Assembly: GCF_015832195.1 (NCBI RefSeq)
Contig: NC_052046.1
Span: 44,588,473 to 44,652,472, forward strand
Reading direction: 5' to 3'
Source of the DNA: Motacilla alba alba
Lineage: Eukaryota; Chordata; Aves; Passeriformes; Motacillidae
DNA length: 64,000 nucleotides
Of this stretch, positions 23,828 through 36,697 are shown piece by piece. The translations under genes and the position numbers were made by a program. The number at the start of each line of letters is the position of its first letter. Position 1 is the first letter of the stretch. The notes under the pieces were generated by a model that made no database searches, was not told the DNA's origin, and worked only from the letters and a program-made list of their open reading frames with translations.

Positions 23828-26800
23828 CTGCAAAGTAAAAGGAGAGAGAGAGACCCTGGATTTATACACCACACGCACAAAGCAAAAAGTCTGATCTCTC
23901 TCCCCGGCCTGCTCTCCCCTGGCAGGGAAAATACTTCAGTTTAACTCACTTCTGCTCTCACACTGCAGTTATCCAAAGCTGGTCCTTTTACATAGGAGTT
24001 TTTGGGCTGCCCTACTTTGGGAGTTTGCACTACGGAGGAAGGAATGCCAGAAATGTCTGCTACACTTCAGCAAAGGTCCCAATGGCACATGAACAGTCTG
24101 AGGCTTCAGGCCAGGCCTCAGGCCAGGCCACAGGCCTAAGAAAGCAGAGATTCAGATGTCATTCATCCACATTCATCTAACATTCATCCACAGCATGCAC
24201 CACCCATGATAGTTTTACTTAAAAAGACACTACACATGATGGTTTTACGTTTTCAGGTAATTTGCACTTGTAAAGGTGAAACACGGGGAAGATAATCAGC
24301 CATACCCCTTATGTTCTCCAGCCTTGACAAAACTAATTAGCTAAATTAGAAAGTAATTAATGAGCAATTAAACTTTCTGCCAGCACTACCCTCTTCCTTT
24401 AACAACTCAGGTAGCTGAAGGTCATGTTGCAGTGATGGATACATACCAAGCAACGCACATTTCCTACTGCAGCAAGTACACTGCTGCAGAAAAACCTTGC
24501 TACCCATCCCTTTCTTGTGCTTTTCCAACTGATGTAAACAAAGCAGGAGCAAAAATGGGTGGTCCCATTTTCCAAGCGCCAAGCACGCAGTGGCTCCCAT
24601 TGTTTCGAGGTAACAGAGAACCATCTGTCCAAAGGGACCTCAGGGATCACATAATGACAGATAATTGCCCACCTTATATCACAGCCCAAGGAGGAACTGA
24701 GCTCTTGGGGGGGAAAAACCCCAAAACAACAATTAAAAAGCCAACCATCAAAAGCCGAATTTGTCCCACTCCTTTAGGGAAAAAAAAATTAAAAACAAAC
24801 AAACAAGCAAACAAAAAATGGCCTGGAGTATAAAAGTGCTTTAAATCAAACTGCAGGGTAGCCAGACCCAAACACCTGCTTTGAAAAGCATCAGGGGTGA
24901 CAGCTCTGAAACCAGACACCAACTTGAATTTCAATGGTTTGGTCCCAAGATGCATCTCTAGGTGCTGCACTGCAAACTGATCCCATCTCTGCTCCAAGCA
25001 GGCCGGCCAAGGTCATTTTCTGAGTAGCTGTGGTTAATGATAGGCTGAGCTCAAAGTAAAAGAGAGGATAATCTAACACAAGTTCAGAACCGCATTAATA
25101 TGGCCACCTATGTGCCAGTGGCTTGTTAAGGTAAGCAGAAGCTCACACCTGCCAGTATATCCCAGTATATCTAACCACAGAGAAAATACCAGACACTGGG
25201 TGTGGTGCACAATCAAACTGACAGTCTTGGACTCTGCCAAACCTTAGAATCTTCCCCAGTGGGTTCTCCAAACATCTCCGTGCCATTGACTTAATCACTA
25301 TATAATAAAAATTCAGCTTCATCCAGACTACTTGGTTGCTGTTCAGGACAGTGACTGGACAAAGCAGGGACCTTTTCTCTGCTGCAAGGTTCCAGGGAGC
25401 TGTAAGGAGCAAGGATGCCCTGTCCATAATTGCATCACCAGCCCATCTTCATGGCAAGGTTTCCAAAACACCGGTGTGGGGCACCCACAGTGCTTTTCCT
25501 AAGTGTCTTGAAGACAAACAGTCCCCATTGCACACAACTCAGCTGCACAGTGCTTGCATGCATCTCAAGCCCATACTTTTCACGGCACAGGCACTAGGCT
25601 GCCACTGTGGGACACTTTCCCCAGGACAGACTCACATATGACAGTGACGCTCTGTGGTTACAATGTCCCTATACCTGCACCAGAGAAACCCCAGGCAAGC
25701 AACCCCAAGCTGCTTTCTCATCCCGCAATACTCCTCTAATGCAGAAGCTTTAGTGCTTGCTGCCTTCTCAGCACAGTCTAGAAGAGGGATTTCTTATGAG
25801 AGGACTAATAGGGAGCATGTCGCTACAGATGCGAACATAAACCCTTCTTGGTGGACACATCCACCCACAAACAATGCTTAGTGTGCGCCCTCAGCGCTGC
25901 GGGACAGCACTTGGTCAGGCCACTGCCTCGGCCACACTCTCTGGCTGTACTGCATGAAGAAAGGGAATACGTAGTGCCCCAAGAGCTGGGACCCCCATGC
26001 CACACTCCAACCCACACATCCTGCCTTGTTGGAAGGAAGCCCGGAGCATCAGCCCTGGCCTCCTGTGGGGCTGGGAGGCAGCCAATGTGCTCCAGAGGCC
26101 AAGCCCTAACAAGGCACCGTACACAAATCCTGCCAAGGGGCCAGGCTCGTCTCTGCTAATTGCTATCTTAGCTTCTGAACCAACACGAGGGAAACAGAGC
26201 AGGCCTTATTTCTTGTGGTGAATGCTAAATGCTCTACTGTGCGTCCCCATCTGCCACCAACAGCCACTGCGGACGGTGGAAAAAACTCTTGAGCAAGTTT
26301 CTGATTTACTTCTCCTGAACTTCATAGTCTGGCAAGCCTATCAGACTCCAGAAGAGGTACACATACAGAGCACACACCCGCACATACAGGTCCAAAGGGA
26401 GAGACAGTGCTTACATGTACTCCCCTCTGCCACACCTGCAAGCTGTGTTCCATCTGGGCAAGAGAGTAGCGCTATCACAACAGAAATGTAAAGCCTCTTG
26501 TGAAGTGAGATGTCAGCAGCCGTCCTCTGGACAGACTGCTGCTGCTGCTGCTGCAGTATGCAAGTACAAGTCAGTGGGATTCTTGCCTTCATGCAGGAAT
26601 ATTGCCTAATTCTCTGTCTGATTGAAAAAACTTCCTGTATGACATCAAAGCAGTGTTCTGTTGCCATTATGTTAGGTACCACCATGCACATGACTGCCAA
26701 GGTCTCTATTTTGTGAAGTAAACCACGACCAATCTGCTACTCTCCCAAAATTGCAAAGCCTTTCCCTTTCGTCAGAGAGCTATTTCAGGTACAAGAGCTT

Positions 26801-29800
26801 AGGGGAGCTTGAGCTCTTTAAGGGAAACTCCTCCCTTATTCCCATCCACCACCACAGCATCATGTCTTGCTGCAGCTACTGGCATATCCTGTCCAACCCC
26901 ATCCCCCAATATGACTGCATTACAAACAAGGATAGAAAGACAACAACAAAATTTAAGGACTGCACTGAAGATGCGCAGGGAAAAAAAATACCCATCACCA
27001 AACAAACAAAGAAAGGACACACACTTTCAGGTAACAGAAATTTCTACTTTGCATTGAAGGTGGCTTCTTTCAACAAATAAAAAAAAAAAAAAAAAAAGGA
27101 AAAAAAAAAAGAAAGAAATGGATAGGAAAAAAGATAAAATAGAAAGGGGGTGAGTGACTAGAAAACTGAGACCGGGCAAATATAACCTAACAGCATTTGG
27201 CAGCCTTTCTGATGACTAGACGTTGAAAGAATTAATGACTTAAATCAGGCATAGATATGATATTTCACAGGTAAATAACCATTCCATGTCAAGCAAACTT
27301 GTCTACAGCATAATAAAAGGAAATTCTAGGAAGCAAAACACAAGTTAAAAGCATAGACAGACATTTTGTTTACAGGTACATTTTAAAAAAGAATGGTGTG
27401 AGTGTCTCTCTCTATACAGTATATATATATATATTATATAGCTCGAGAAATTAGATATATTTGCTTGAACAGTCTCCTTACTCACAGAGGTTACTGTAGC
27501 TCCAGCAGTTACCCATTGGTCAAAGAAATAAAATGCAAAGATCATCAGTTTATCTATAGCGATACCAGCTAATTCAATTGCTGCTGTTCTAGTCAACTGG
27601 AATCAAAATAGTTTCAAATTTCCTGGCAGCTGCTGCCCTGCACTGCACACAATGATGTAAATGGATGCTTTCTGAGTATTATGAAACTGATGGGGGAACT
27701 GCAGTCTCATTCAGTCTATCGCAGGAGCTAAGGAGTCCACCTTGGCAGCTTGCAGGGGAAAAAAAAAATTTCCTCCAGCAAGGCTGCCTGACGGCATGCC
27801 AGGGATACGTCTGTGCTTAGCTGCCGTTTTTGTAACTGCGTCTGTAAGGGGAGAATCAGGCAGAATGGCGATGCTGAGAGTCATGTGCTGGTTTCTGAAT
27901 GCAGGATGCTTTATGGCATTTCAGCATTAGTGAGCGGAAAGCATTCACTAAGCAGCCCAGTCATCCTGCATTCTATGTCTCTGCAGCTCCTTGCGCCGAT
28001 CACAAGTAGCACGTGGGTGAGCTTGCATGCAGCATCGTATCAGTTATGCTTTCCTGGTATTCTTGCCACCATTTGTAAAAGGCAAATTAGAGCAAGTAAA
28101 AAACAATATATGAATTAATATGAGACAAATCTCTAGGTGACAGAGCTTAATGAACAAATCACAGGATTTATGGTATTGTATCACTACTGCAGCCTGCCAG
28201 AGAGGAGGGTTACACACATCTCCTTGTCCTGCACTGCATCATGTTACATCTTCTACAGTCACTAAAACTATTCCAATTGATAAAGCAGCCTGCTCCTGCT
28301 GAGATGGAGCAGCTGTCCCTTATAAAAGGAGAGGGATGCTGCACAGCCTCTGGCAGCCTCGTGCAGCAGCCCTTTTTCCAAATGATGTCATTCTCCATGC
28401 TGCAATAAGTCCTGCCTGGCCAGAGTAGCCAAAGCCAGGGGATTAACATAATGCAAACATGGGGCTTTTGTAACTGGACTGCAAACATCCACCCCAGACT
28501 GGGCGCAGGATTTTCTGCAGCTTGCAGACACTCCAGGCTTTTGGGCAGTTTGCTTGCTCCAAAAAAGGAGAAGAGGAGGCAGGTCTTCATCCTGTCAAAA
28601 GTTACAGCAGCATTCTGTAAAAACAACAAGTTGGTGGAAATGGGGAAGCTGCATGAAAGTGAGAGGCAGAGGGAAGAGGTTGGGGAGAGCTGCCTAGAAA
28701 TAAATCCTGGTGAAATGCCTCTGTGCCTTAGCAAACATGCAGGGAAGATAAAGGCGAACAGAGGTATGGCAGAGACCCTGCACAAAAATTGACTGTCTTA
28801 GCTGAGATCCCTCACCCCAAAAAGGGACAATCAAAGAGGGACTCCCTGCTGTGGTCACTGGGAGGTTTGGCACAGAACCCAACAGCATGCACACACAGTG
28901 TGTTCTTTGCAGTCCATGCTTGAACAGCCTGACAGTGTGTGACAGCCAGTGGCTCAGGGTTACCCAGAAATTAAACTAATTTGTTCAGGGAAAAAAATAA
29001 TCCCCTGCATGCATGCAGGGGCAGTATGTTCCTCAGGAAATCGTTCAACCACAGCTTCCGGCACACTGGAAGAGATTCACAAAAAGATACTGCCCACCAC
29101 TGCTCTTGTGTAGTTCCCTAAGTTCTGGGAGTTTTGGGCTACCAGAGACAGTGCTAGATGAAACTTCAGTCTGCCATAGGACAACCATGCCCGTGCTAGG
29201 TAAATCTGTGACGAATCTCTCTGCTAGCCAGTGCTGGAGTCTGGTAGGATGTGATGATGCTAAGTTGTTATTGGTTTGGAAAAGAGTGAGAAAAGCCACT
29301 AGGATAAGAACATAAATCCTATGCATTTAGAAAGCAATAACCATTTAGAAAGCATGTAAAATACATGGGTCACTTTGTGCCTCTTTGAGAGTTTGTGTGG
29401 ATTTTTATTACAACTGCACAAGTCCTAGCCCTATTCCTGATGGAAAGTTTTATGCAAGCAATACTGTGACTTGGCTGCATATTTTTCCCCATAGATTTTA
29501 AGTAATTCCCAGTGGTGAAGAGAGTTTGGGACCACTTGCATAACCCCAACTGCACTGAATTAAGTGTCCTCCAAAGAGCCCTGTACCTTTTCCCAGGCTG
29601 CAAAAAGGATGGCACCTTGCTGCAGTCACTCACAGGCCTACATCAAGCTCAAAACAGGACAAAGTCCAAAACTAACATGCAGCACGTGCTGAGAGGATTT
29701 AGTGTGAGGGATTATCCACTACGAATTGCTGTATGGGCCACAGATGGTCAGTGAGATAGCTCAGTCCCAAGAGTCATTACCCCAGAAAGCAAAATGGTAG

Positions 29801-32800
29801 AGTGGAACAGCTGCTAGCATGAACAGGAACAGGAGGGAAAATACAAAGGGAATATCTGGACTCCTTATCCTGACATTAAAGTGCAAGTGGGTCTTAGAAT
29901 ATTTAATGCCCTTTTCTTGTTTGAAGTCTCACACTCTGGAATTATATGGCTGTGAGAATCTCAAGTTTTCATTTAAGAATCTGAAGTTTTAATTTAATTT
30001 TATTATGTTTGGAGAAGTCTGAAACACAAAATGTAAACAACAGATCCAAAAAGAATCTGAAATTTTCTATTTTTCTGCTAATGTGATTTAGAAAGGAAGC
30101 AGCTAACAGATTTTCTAGTGTAAATACCCACAGTAATTAGCAAGAATTACTTTAAAAGCTCCATAAGAGCCTTCACCTGAAGAAAAAGCTGCTGAAGCAA
30201 TGACAACTCACAGCTGCTTTGACACTTTCAGCATCTACAATGACTTTACAGCCTCTCTAAATTCACTTATAATTAATGTTATATATTTAAAATACTGTAT
30301 TTTTCAATAATCCCCTCAAAACCCTTGGAAAGTTGCTTTAAGTAAGCAAAAACAGCTTTAAAAATCCATCACTTGTAAGCACAGATCTCAGAAACTCTGG
30401 ATTTCTGTAGATCCAGAAACCAGGCACACCTGCAGAAAAGGATGTCCTTTACTACTTTTCAGAGTTTGGGACCAATTAACCAATCTGAGAGTAGTCTTGC
30501 TAGGCAGTTGTTAAAGCACCCTAGGAGACGGATCTCAAGTTATGTGCCCAGCTAAAACAAAAATAGGACACAGAGGGACATGTGCATCTCCCAGGCTCCA
30601 AGTGTTTGTTGCTAAAGGTGCTGTTGGACATTGCATAGTAACTTTTCAGCGGGCTCTCACAGCGAATGAGACTCCCTTCCTCCGGATGCTGGACAGAGTT
30701 AAATAAACAACACAGGGATCTATGGCAGAAGGTACTTGTTAAAGCAGTGAACTGTGACCAGGAAAAATACATGCTATACTCTGTGTTATACTCTTTCAGT
30801 CCAATACCAGGCCAGAACTGCACCTACCCATATAATTTTATTTAAATGCCTTCTCTGTGTGCATATCAACAGCAAGTTAACATGCATCATTTCCTTCAGA
30901 AAGTTTCAGAAATGAAGCAAGGCTACAGCACAGTAGAGGGTTTGTGTTGGTGTGCTGCAGATCTTGCTAGATGATAGGGCCAAAAAGAGGAGGCCATGGT
31001 TACAGGTAAAAATGCATCTGTGTCCCACTGTACCTGCCTGTAACAAGCAAAGTCAGCTGGCTGAGCCTCCCCTGTTGTGCCACTGATCTGGACACCCCAT
31101 TTTCTGTCTGCCTGATGAAAGGGGATGACGTGACTGCCTTCAGGAAAGTGTTGCTGAGTCCTGTCAGCTTCAGCCGAATTCAGCCTGTGCCACGTGTACT
31201 TCAGAGCATTTGATATGGCCAGACACTGACAGACTGCTGGCATCACCAGGTCCCCAAATATTTGTGTGCTCACATCAGCATGGCTCTCAGCTTCGGCCAA
31301 AAGAACACAGACAGGGAGACATCTACTGCCTTAACTCTGGCATTTCCTAACTTCTGAGTGCTTAATTCTGCACCTTTAAAAAACAATAAACAAACAGTAC
31401 ATGTTTTAATGATTATTTGTACTAAACTCTTGGCCTTCAAACAACTCTGTTGTTTAGAAAGCTGAGGATGTGGTAATCTCCTCCCTACAGCTGTAGGTTA
31501 TGATAACTTGATCTATCCAGCTTTCAAGTGGAGGTCACAAGACATTCAATTTCCTCCTGTGGAGCAAGGGACTTAAGATAATGCCTTGTGCCCCCTTTAG
31601 TTTTCCTCTCCCTTGGACTGGAAACCTAGACATCCATCACACCACACCTGACAGCTCCAGAGCATGCCTCAACTTCTCTCAGCCCCAGGAAGCGGGACTA
31701 AGAAATTCAAGAGAGACAGCAAGACAGTTCCACCTTTCCACCTCTGCAACCAAGATGCAGAGCACAATGGAACCTGTCCTTCTGCACCAGCATTTATTTT
31801 TCCATGGGCATGATTCTCATCTGACAGCATCTTCAGAGCAAAATGATCTGCTTTACTCCATGTTGGAGTGAAAGAGGAGCACACAGCATGGCCAGTGAAC
31901 ATGCTGGTGCCAAAGAGGTAATCACTTCCTATCATGTACAAACTCAACAGCAAAAGTACCTTCTAATACAGTACTTCTGGAGACTTCAATTTAAAAAGTT
32001 AACCTTCTTTTTGCATCACTGACAATCAGCAGTGCCAAACATTGGGGATATTTAAGAGAAAACTATTGATTACACACTATGGTTTTAAAACTCCTGCAAG
32101 TGGGACACTAGAAACAACAACAACAACAAGAAGCTGATATAGTCAGATACGCACGACAGGATGAAGGAATTTTAATTATGTGGGAGAGGGGTACGACAGC
32201 TCTGAGCTTTCTGTATTGCACCCTTGTGTGTGCTCCTGGTAAACACTGCAGGACATCTGATATGCCAATCCTTCACCATAACTAAGCAAAATTAATGTGA
32301 AAATCAGGCAGTCCTCCAACCTTCAGAAAATGCAGTTTTGCACCTCTTAAGGAAAACAGAGCTCCAGAGGAAGATGTCAGGGAGCCCAGACGTTCAAGAC
32401 TGCATGGAGATGGAAAGAGCAAGAGATGAAAGGGTGGTGCCTCAAAATGGAAAACAACAGGGTTGGAGCACTGGGCAAGACTACAGTCAGCAGTCTGGGC
32501 TGTCATGAGAACAGTGTAATGAGTGCCTGTGGTCTAAGGGCAGTTCCTGCAGGGAGGACGAGGAAGGTGCCACTTCCATGCAATGTGAAGGGGATGCAGC
32601 AGAGCTGGACATGTGCGCCTTGAAGTAACAGAGCAAACAAGCGAGGCAGAATGTATGTCAGTGATGCTCACTTTACAAAAGATACTGGGATAATTTTCTT
32701 AAAGGTGTTTAAATCAGAAGCATAAGAACCCTGAAAAGGCTTTACTTTTACAAAATAACAGTCACTGTGTCCTTCCTGTGCTCTTGAAAAAAAGTTCTAG

Positions 32801-35800
32801 ACATTCTAAAGCAAAATCAATCATTTCTTCAATTGTAGTTCAGGAACAGGTATGTTGCACGGGTCAAAGTATGTGTTTGATTTTCTTTCACGCGTCAGAT
32901 CTGGCATTGTTTGACCCTTTGCAAAGGTGATTCAGCACACATTGCCAGGAGAAAATAAGCCCTTTTTTAAGAATTGTTCTTTTGGCATTATTTTGGGGGG
33001 GTTTGTTACAGTTTTTGCTGGCTTGAGCTTGCTAAGCACACAAATGAGCACAAGAACTAGCATGAGACAATCGGAGGCAGCGTGTGTCTGGGACCATCTC
33101 TTTTGGCAGAAGCAAGATGTTAAATGAGCTCAGTTGCCTCATGACACCTCACTGAAGACAAAACAGCAAGTGACAGGCTTTCCAAAAAGCTATTTGTTTC
33201 ACCAGGAATTCAAAACCAAGCTTCTTCCAGCAGCTGTTGGGAAAGACCAGATTTGCATAGCAACACAGGCAGTATTTGTACAGGGCCTTTTTGTGAAGGA
33301 TGAGATTAAACCTCTGGTACACAGGAGGGATGAAAGCTTTCTCCTCTCAGAAGCATCAGAGAAAAGACTGTTTATTAATCTTAAGAAGCTATTTTCTTCC
33401 TAACAACAGTCTTAGATTTATTTTCTCATATAACAGGAATTATGGGGTATTTGGCCTTCATGTTTATTTAAGGAATTATTTTGTAGTATCCCCCACTTTC
33501 TTCCCCAAGGAAGCACTTTCAAGACTAAGTCATGTGGCCGTGACTTTTTTTTTTTTTTCTTTTTGGTATTTAAGTGTATTAGTGGCAAAGTCATAAAAAT
33601 CAAGCCTGTAGCACAGCCAAGCCTGAAGAAAAGTCTGCTCAATAGAGATCACTGTTTCCACAGCAGTTTCCAGAGAAGGAATGTATGTTTCCACATATAA
33701 CAAGTGGCCTTTTATGTCAGTGAGTCTGAGAAGAGGTCTTGTCCAAACCAGCTAAATTCAGTTTCTAAAAAACATTTTCTTTTGCTGGAAGGCAGAAGGC
33801 TGGGGCTTCGCCAAGAAAGGTGGCCAGGCTGTGCAGGGCCACGTGGATGAGTGTGGTGCATCCTCCCTGCTCCCTCAGTGGGAGGGGTCTCCAGGGAAAT
33901 ATGTGGTCTTGAACCTTTCCACAACAGGAGGGTCCTGCGGGCTTGGACCTGCTTCTGCTCTGAATAATGCATCCAGGGCAGGAAGACGGGCAATGGACAA
34001 GAGCGGAGAGGACCCAGACAAGAAGCATCATGCATTAAAGACAAGAGCACATTAGGACATCAGTGATCACAAATATACCAGACAAAATCAGACTGAAGAC
34101 CGCAAAGGAAAATGTTTTACATGTGACATCTTTATTTGCATTTGAATATCGTTGATGAAACACCTCTTCTAAAGCCATCTAACTTTTTATTTTCCCTCCT
34201 CTAATTTTCTCACCTGAAAATGACCAGCAGCTTCAACCTGGAAGGTAAAAATCAGCACAGAGCTTATTAACAAAAGCTGCCATCTCCCACACGGGTAAAC
34301 AGAAGTGTTTGCCCCAGTCGCCCCCAATTACTGCTCTTTCTTTGTGACTTGGCTTGTCTGATACAAGTGTTTTAGTACGCAGTCAAGACGTGTCTTGGCT
34401 GTCCTCAGCAGCATCAGCAGGGCTACAGCAACATGGCTGTGGCCAAAAGTGAAAGGGTAAACCAGAAGGCAGAAGTAATTAAGCTGTTCAGCAGCTTACA
34501 TGCTACATTCCGTTTCTGAGGCCAGCCATGGCACGGGTCAGCTGCTTTAGGTTAGATAAATTAAAGTTCAGCCTAAGTGCCCACAGTGACAAGTTGTTTT
34601 CTTGATCAAGCTTAAACACCAGCATTTCTCCTGGCCCTGCCCCTGTCACTCATTTGCTTGAAATATTTCATACTTTGACCCCTAAAAAGCATGCCTTCTT
34701 TCTTTTAAAGGAAACTTCAGAAAGCAGCATGTTTACTTCGATTTTTGGTGGTGTTTTCTTCCTTCCCATCTAACAGAGAGAAGAACAGAAAGACTTTCAA
34801 GCATAGCTGCTTCCTCCAAAAGCATGTATCATTACATATTTGACATATATCAAATCCAAAAAAAACATGATTTGATGTACAAAAGCCCTGAGTTTGTCTA
34901 CTGTCCCCTCAGTCACCCTGTCCTCATTCACCTCCTGTAAATAAGCCGTTAAAAACTGAAGAAAAAACTAGAAGGGGCAGAACCACTCTCATTTATCCAT
35001 GGCAGTCAAACAACTTGTACGACAAGGAGGAGGAGGATGCATTTGTCTGTGACATCATGAGGCCAGCCTGAGTAAGCACAATGTCACCTAGTTTTTGGGT
35101 ACAATTCAAAAACGTTGTTTGTTAACCACTGTTAAATATTCACAAACCCTCCTGTGAGGGTCCCTTGAAATCACTCCCATTTTTCTAATGGTTAGCCCCT
35201 AATGGCAGTTTCTCATTAATAAAGGAACGGAGGAGATCTGGAAACAAGGCAAGAAGCACAGGAAAAATACAGGGAATTAGGCACATAAGTGAATATATCT
35301 GGCTTACTCTTTGCTACCCTTTATTTTAAAGCTTAGTACTTAGCTTGGAATACCCATCATATTTGATAATTGTTTTGGCTGGTAATAACAATAGATTCAC
35401 TTGGATTTATTAGACACAGCATACTTTATTTAATACCAATCTCTGGATTTGTACCAATGCCTGCTGACAGTGCTCTCACACTGTGTCTTTCCAAGCAAGA
35501 AATGAGGTCATCATGATTCATGTAATAAACTGATACACATTTTGTGGCAATTTGGAAGAGTTTTTAAAATTCCTAAATGAGGTCCTTTTGGTTTGGGTTT
35601 TTTTGAGGGTTTTTTCTCTTTTTGGAAATTTGGATTTTTTTTTCCACTTTGCAATTAGGATTTTCCAGGTGGATGACCAAACTTTATAAAATCCAGGAAA
35701 AAACTCAAGTTCTGCTTTTTTATTCTTTATTGTTATTATTATCATTATTATTATTAATATTTTTTCCTTTACTGAAGTTGAGGTACTTTTGTACCTCAGT

Positions 35801-36588
35801 ACACAGTTTGTTTCTGAACAAAGTGCTGCCCTTTCCTGGCAAGAAAGGAGTCTTCTTTAATGAAGTGACATTCCAGAAAGTTTGCAATTATAAAGGATCA
35901 AGGTACACAGAGAACAGCCTGAGGAAATGCTTTTTCAAAGAGGGCAGGGCTTATTGATAATTTTGACAAGGCAAGAGGAATAACTACATTTATTTTCTTC
36001 TAAGCTTGGGCTCTTAAAAGGTAGAAAATGCCCTGTATTTACAAGAAGACAACAGGAATAAGACAGATCCTTAGGCATGACATTAGATAGTATGGAAGCA
36101 CCTGGACTTCTGGAATCACTGACTACAGAGGCCAGAGCAGTTCAGGTACCACCTCAAGTATCTGAATTAAAAATCTTACCTACTTCTACCTGTAGAAAGA
36201 CCACAAAGTGCATTTCTGGAAGGATCTCTAGGCAGAAATGGCCATGTTTCAGCATGTGCAATTGCAGAACTGGTAGCTGAACAACTCCACTGCAGAGCAG
36301 TGCAGGGACTCCCTCCACCAATGTGTCTTTAGCATATGAGTCCCTGCTGTTACATCATGATGGCCCACATGAGCCAGAAAGAAAGGCAGGGGTGTAAGAG
36401 AGGGAACCACTGTCATTTTCCAGGGCCAAACCAGCAGGATCCTCTGGTCTGGTACCTGAGAAGGGCAACATATCACAGTGACTGAGTCTCACAGAGTCAT
36501 TAAAGGAGAAGCTTCTGCAACACTTTCCTGAGTGGCTTAAGAGATTTTTTTTTTTTTTTTGCACACAACAGTAATAAATAGAACTTAC
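23828..36588 (-). other. PSD3: PSD3 intron 2 (about 12.8 kb)
   Basis: An AT-rich intron between exons 2 and 3. Visible features are a short CTG repeat at 26536-26553, an A-rich tract at 27079-27110, a short TA repeat near 27417-27440, a plus-strand TATAAAAGG at 28321-28329 and an ATT-type repeat near 35731-35762. No exon, tRNA or intact transposon was recognised. Confidence 0.8.
27079..27110. repeat. A-rich homopolymer tract
   Basis: A run of 19 A (27079-27097), GG, then 11 A (27100-27110), followed by A/G-rich sequence to about 27145. It is a simple low-complexity tract with no recognisable retrogene upstream. Confidence 0.9.
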
Positions 36589-36697
36589 CCATTCCTGAAG
36601 GCTTCTCTTCTTCCAAGCCAAATAAAAATTCATATTTGGCCTTGGCAACATTCTGGGCATGAGCTGATATGTCATTATCCCGCACAAGTGCTTCTGC
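36589..36697 (-). CDS. PSD3: PSD3 exon 2: conserved AKAKYEFLFG motif
   Basis: A 109-bp exon encoding AEALVRDNDISAHAQNV, then AKAKYEFLFGLEEEKPSGMG. The AHAQNVAKAKYEFLFG stretch is a signature of the N-terminus of PSD-family proteins and closely matches human PSD3 (HSQSVAKAKYEFLFG from memory). The acceptor is TTTTTACTCTAG (AG at 36698-36699) and the donor ATGG|GTAAGT (GT at 36587-36588). It begins in phase 0, fitting exon 1, which ends on a complete codon, and ends with one base (G) that exon 3 completes as Gly. The flanking introns are about 11.9 and 12.8 kb. Confidence 0.95.
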
